This document shows positions 63,087-64,000 of a DNA stretch of 64,000 bases, piece after piece. The notes under the pieces are model-generated. The model saw nothing but the letters and a program-made list of their open reading frames with translations, did no database searches and had not been told where the DNA came from. Location: the NCBI RefSeq assembly GCF_003605365.2, contig NZ_QYTU02000008.1, positions 1-64,000 of the forward strand, written 5' to 3'. Both the position numbers and the translations under genes were made by a program. This stretch comes from Siminovitchia fortis (GTDB lineage Bacteria; Bacillota; Bacilli; Bacillales; Bacillaceae_C). The stretch's first letter is position 1, and the number at the start of each line of letters is the position of its first letter.

Positions 63087-63115
63087 AAAAATCCCGTATA
63101 GGGATTGGGATTTTT
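63087..63115. terminator. A/T-flanked terminator-like hairpin
   Basis: AAAAATCCC with GGGATTTTT; it could stop transcription in either direction. Confidence 0.65.
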
Positions 63116-63128
63116 ATCATAAGTAATT

Positions 63129-63256
63129 CATTTATTTTCATGGGAGTAAGACTCCCACCTCAAAACATTAGATGAACTGCCCGTAAAAGCCCGATTCGTT
63201 CAACTAACAATCAGTGGGGGATGAAGAAAACCCCACTGATTGAAATTTCACTTTAT
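63129..63256 (+). pseudogene. 3' remnant of IS200/IS605-type tnpB with omega-RNA-like end
   Basis: The plus strand, in one frame, reads SWE-stop-DSHLKTLDELPVKARFVQLT then ISGG and TGA (63222-63224), which I recognise as the C-terminal tail of IS605-type TnpB proteins. After the stop come a CAATCAGTGGGG/CCCCACTGATTG hairpin (63208-63219/63231-63242) and AAATTTCAC, as at the right end of such elements. The rest of tnpB is absent and one in-frame TAA (63147) lies in the tail. An upstream GGGAGTAAGACTCCC hairpin fits an omega-RNA scaffold. Confidence 0.6.
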
Positions 63257-63433
63257 AAGAATCTTACCACCCCTGTCTATACAGTTCATAAAAAGTTAAT
63301 CTGAGGACATGTTTCTTATATATCGAGCCTAGACTGACTGTCTTTGATTAAACATACTTATTTCATCAAAAGCACACAATTTTAGGTTATGCTTATGATA
63401 AGACCCACCATGTTTGAAAACGAAGGTGAGACG

Positions 63434-64000
63434 ATGGGAAAACTCCGCTTGATTTTTATCTGCCTGGCATGTTTTTTCATTCTGTCAGGCTGCCAGGAAA
63501 AGAAACAGCAGCCGATTGATGAAAGGGAATCATTTGCGGCCACTTTGAATGTGGGAGATTTCAGTATAGATTTTTTAAATGCGGCCGGTGAGAAGTTTGC
63601 ACGATGGGAATTGAAGAAGCCGTATACTGGCGCGACTCTCCTGCCTGATGGAGATACATTGATCCTATATGGTCCGGAAATTGAGGAGGTTAACTTTTAC
63701 TCCCTTAAAAACGGGTCTTTAAAAAAGAGCTTTAAGTGCGGAAAGGGCATATCAAATGTTCTTTATCTGGAACCGGACGCTGAATTCGCTTTTGCTGACA
63801 AAATCCAGAACAAGGTCCGATTTTTTGATGAAAATGGTAAAGAAACAAACAGTGTAAAAACACCGGATTATCCGATGGCCATGGAGACGGATGGGAAGAA
63901 GCTTTATGTAGCTTCATTCAAAGGAGCCAAGCTTTCGGTCATCAACCTAAGGAGTCATGAAACCGAAAATGAGTTCAATATTCCCGCATCCACGGCAGGG
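63434..64000 (+). CDS. Lipoprotein, beta-propeller-like (cut by window end)
   Basis: First 189 codons of a longer gene. Signal peptide MGKLRLIFICLACFFI with lipobox LSGC. The mature part has repeating strand units (FLNAAGEKFARWELKKPY, LYLEPDAEFAFADKIQNKVRFFDENG, METDGKKLYVASFKGAKLSV) typical of YVTN/NHL-like propellers. Surface-anchored; function unknown. ATG with AAGGTGAG upstream. Confidence 0.8.
   Translation, partial: MGKLRLIFICLACFFILSGCQEKKQQPIDERESFAATLNVGDFSIDFLNAAGEKFARWELKKPYTGATLLPDGDTLILYGPEIEEVNFYSLKNGSLKKSFKCGKGISNVLYLEPDAEFAFADKIQNKVRFFDENGKETNSVKTPDYPMAMETDGKKLYVASFKGAKLSVINLRSHETENEFNIPASTAG

Overview
The window looks like a chromosomal segment of a spore-forming Bacillaceae bacterium of moderate GC. 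The support is strong AGGAGG-type ribosome binding sites with many TTG/GTG starts, Gram-positive-style riboswitches (S-box, T-box, preQ1), a lipoteichoic acid synthase, a SinR-like regulator, a Spo0E-like phosphatase, an RsbR-type STAS protein and a YjzC protein. The species cannot be fixed from the sequence. I saw no rRNA, tRNA, CRISPR array or prophage.

Layout. 0-3.4 kb: a fold-III PLP decarboxylase and an ATP-grasp ligase (a pairing like BtrK/BtrJ of butirosin synthesis) with a SinR-like regulator, then a Uma2-family gene broken by two homopolymer frameshifts. 3.6-12.2 kb: an MBL hydrolase, a GT4 glycosyltransferase, a small membrane protein, a thiosulfate importer (TsuA/TsuB), an intact Uma2 gene, LtaS and a VOC protein. 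12.3-16.5 kb: a molybdopterin oxidoreductase and two structured intergenic repeats; one sits between an S-box SAM riboswitch and yezD. 16.5-23.4 kb: a long sulfur operon, msrA-metQNI followed by two tandem CoA-transferase-like subunit pairs and an OsmC protein. 23.5-31.6 kb: yjzC, gabD, an M23 peptidase, and an amine cluster (LysR regulator, flavin amine oxidase, GNAT, APC permease). 31.8-37.3 kb: transporters, a 2-hydroxyacid dehydrogenase, an RsbR paralogue, queT under a preQ1 riboswitch, and a Spo0E-like protein. 37.5-41.3 kb: an AlsT-type symporter with an IS3-family insertion upstream. 41.5-51.6 kb: an acyl-CoA synthetase, then a complete reductive pyrimidine degradation set (preT, preA, hydantoinase, NCS1 transporter, M20 amidohydrolase). 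51.7-55.9 kb: a HAD hydrolase and a T-box-controlled serine operon (class V aminotransferase plus serA). 56.1-64 kb: a TPR plus degenerate dynamin-like protein with an MgsA-like gene, an 8 x 52-bp tandem repeat, a NERD protein, an FtsH paralogue, the 3' remnant of an IS605-type tnpB/omega-RNA, and the start of a lipoprotein.

How they work together. The sulfur theme (TsuAB, S-box, YezD, MsrA, MetNIQ, OsmC) and the uracil-catabolism operon are the clearest functional units. The least explained parts are the CoA-transferase tandem inside the methionine-uptake operon, the structured repeats with GGA-loop hairpins, two unrelated arrays that share a 52-bp period, and the dynamin-like protein whose GTPase motifs have decayed. 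Start codons are chosen by Shine-Dalgarno spacing. Family calls come from motif recognition and memory, not from a database search.
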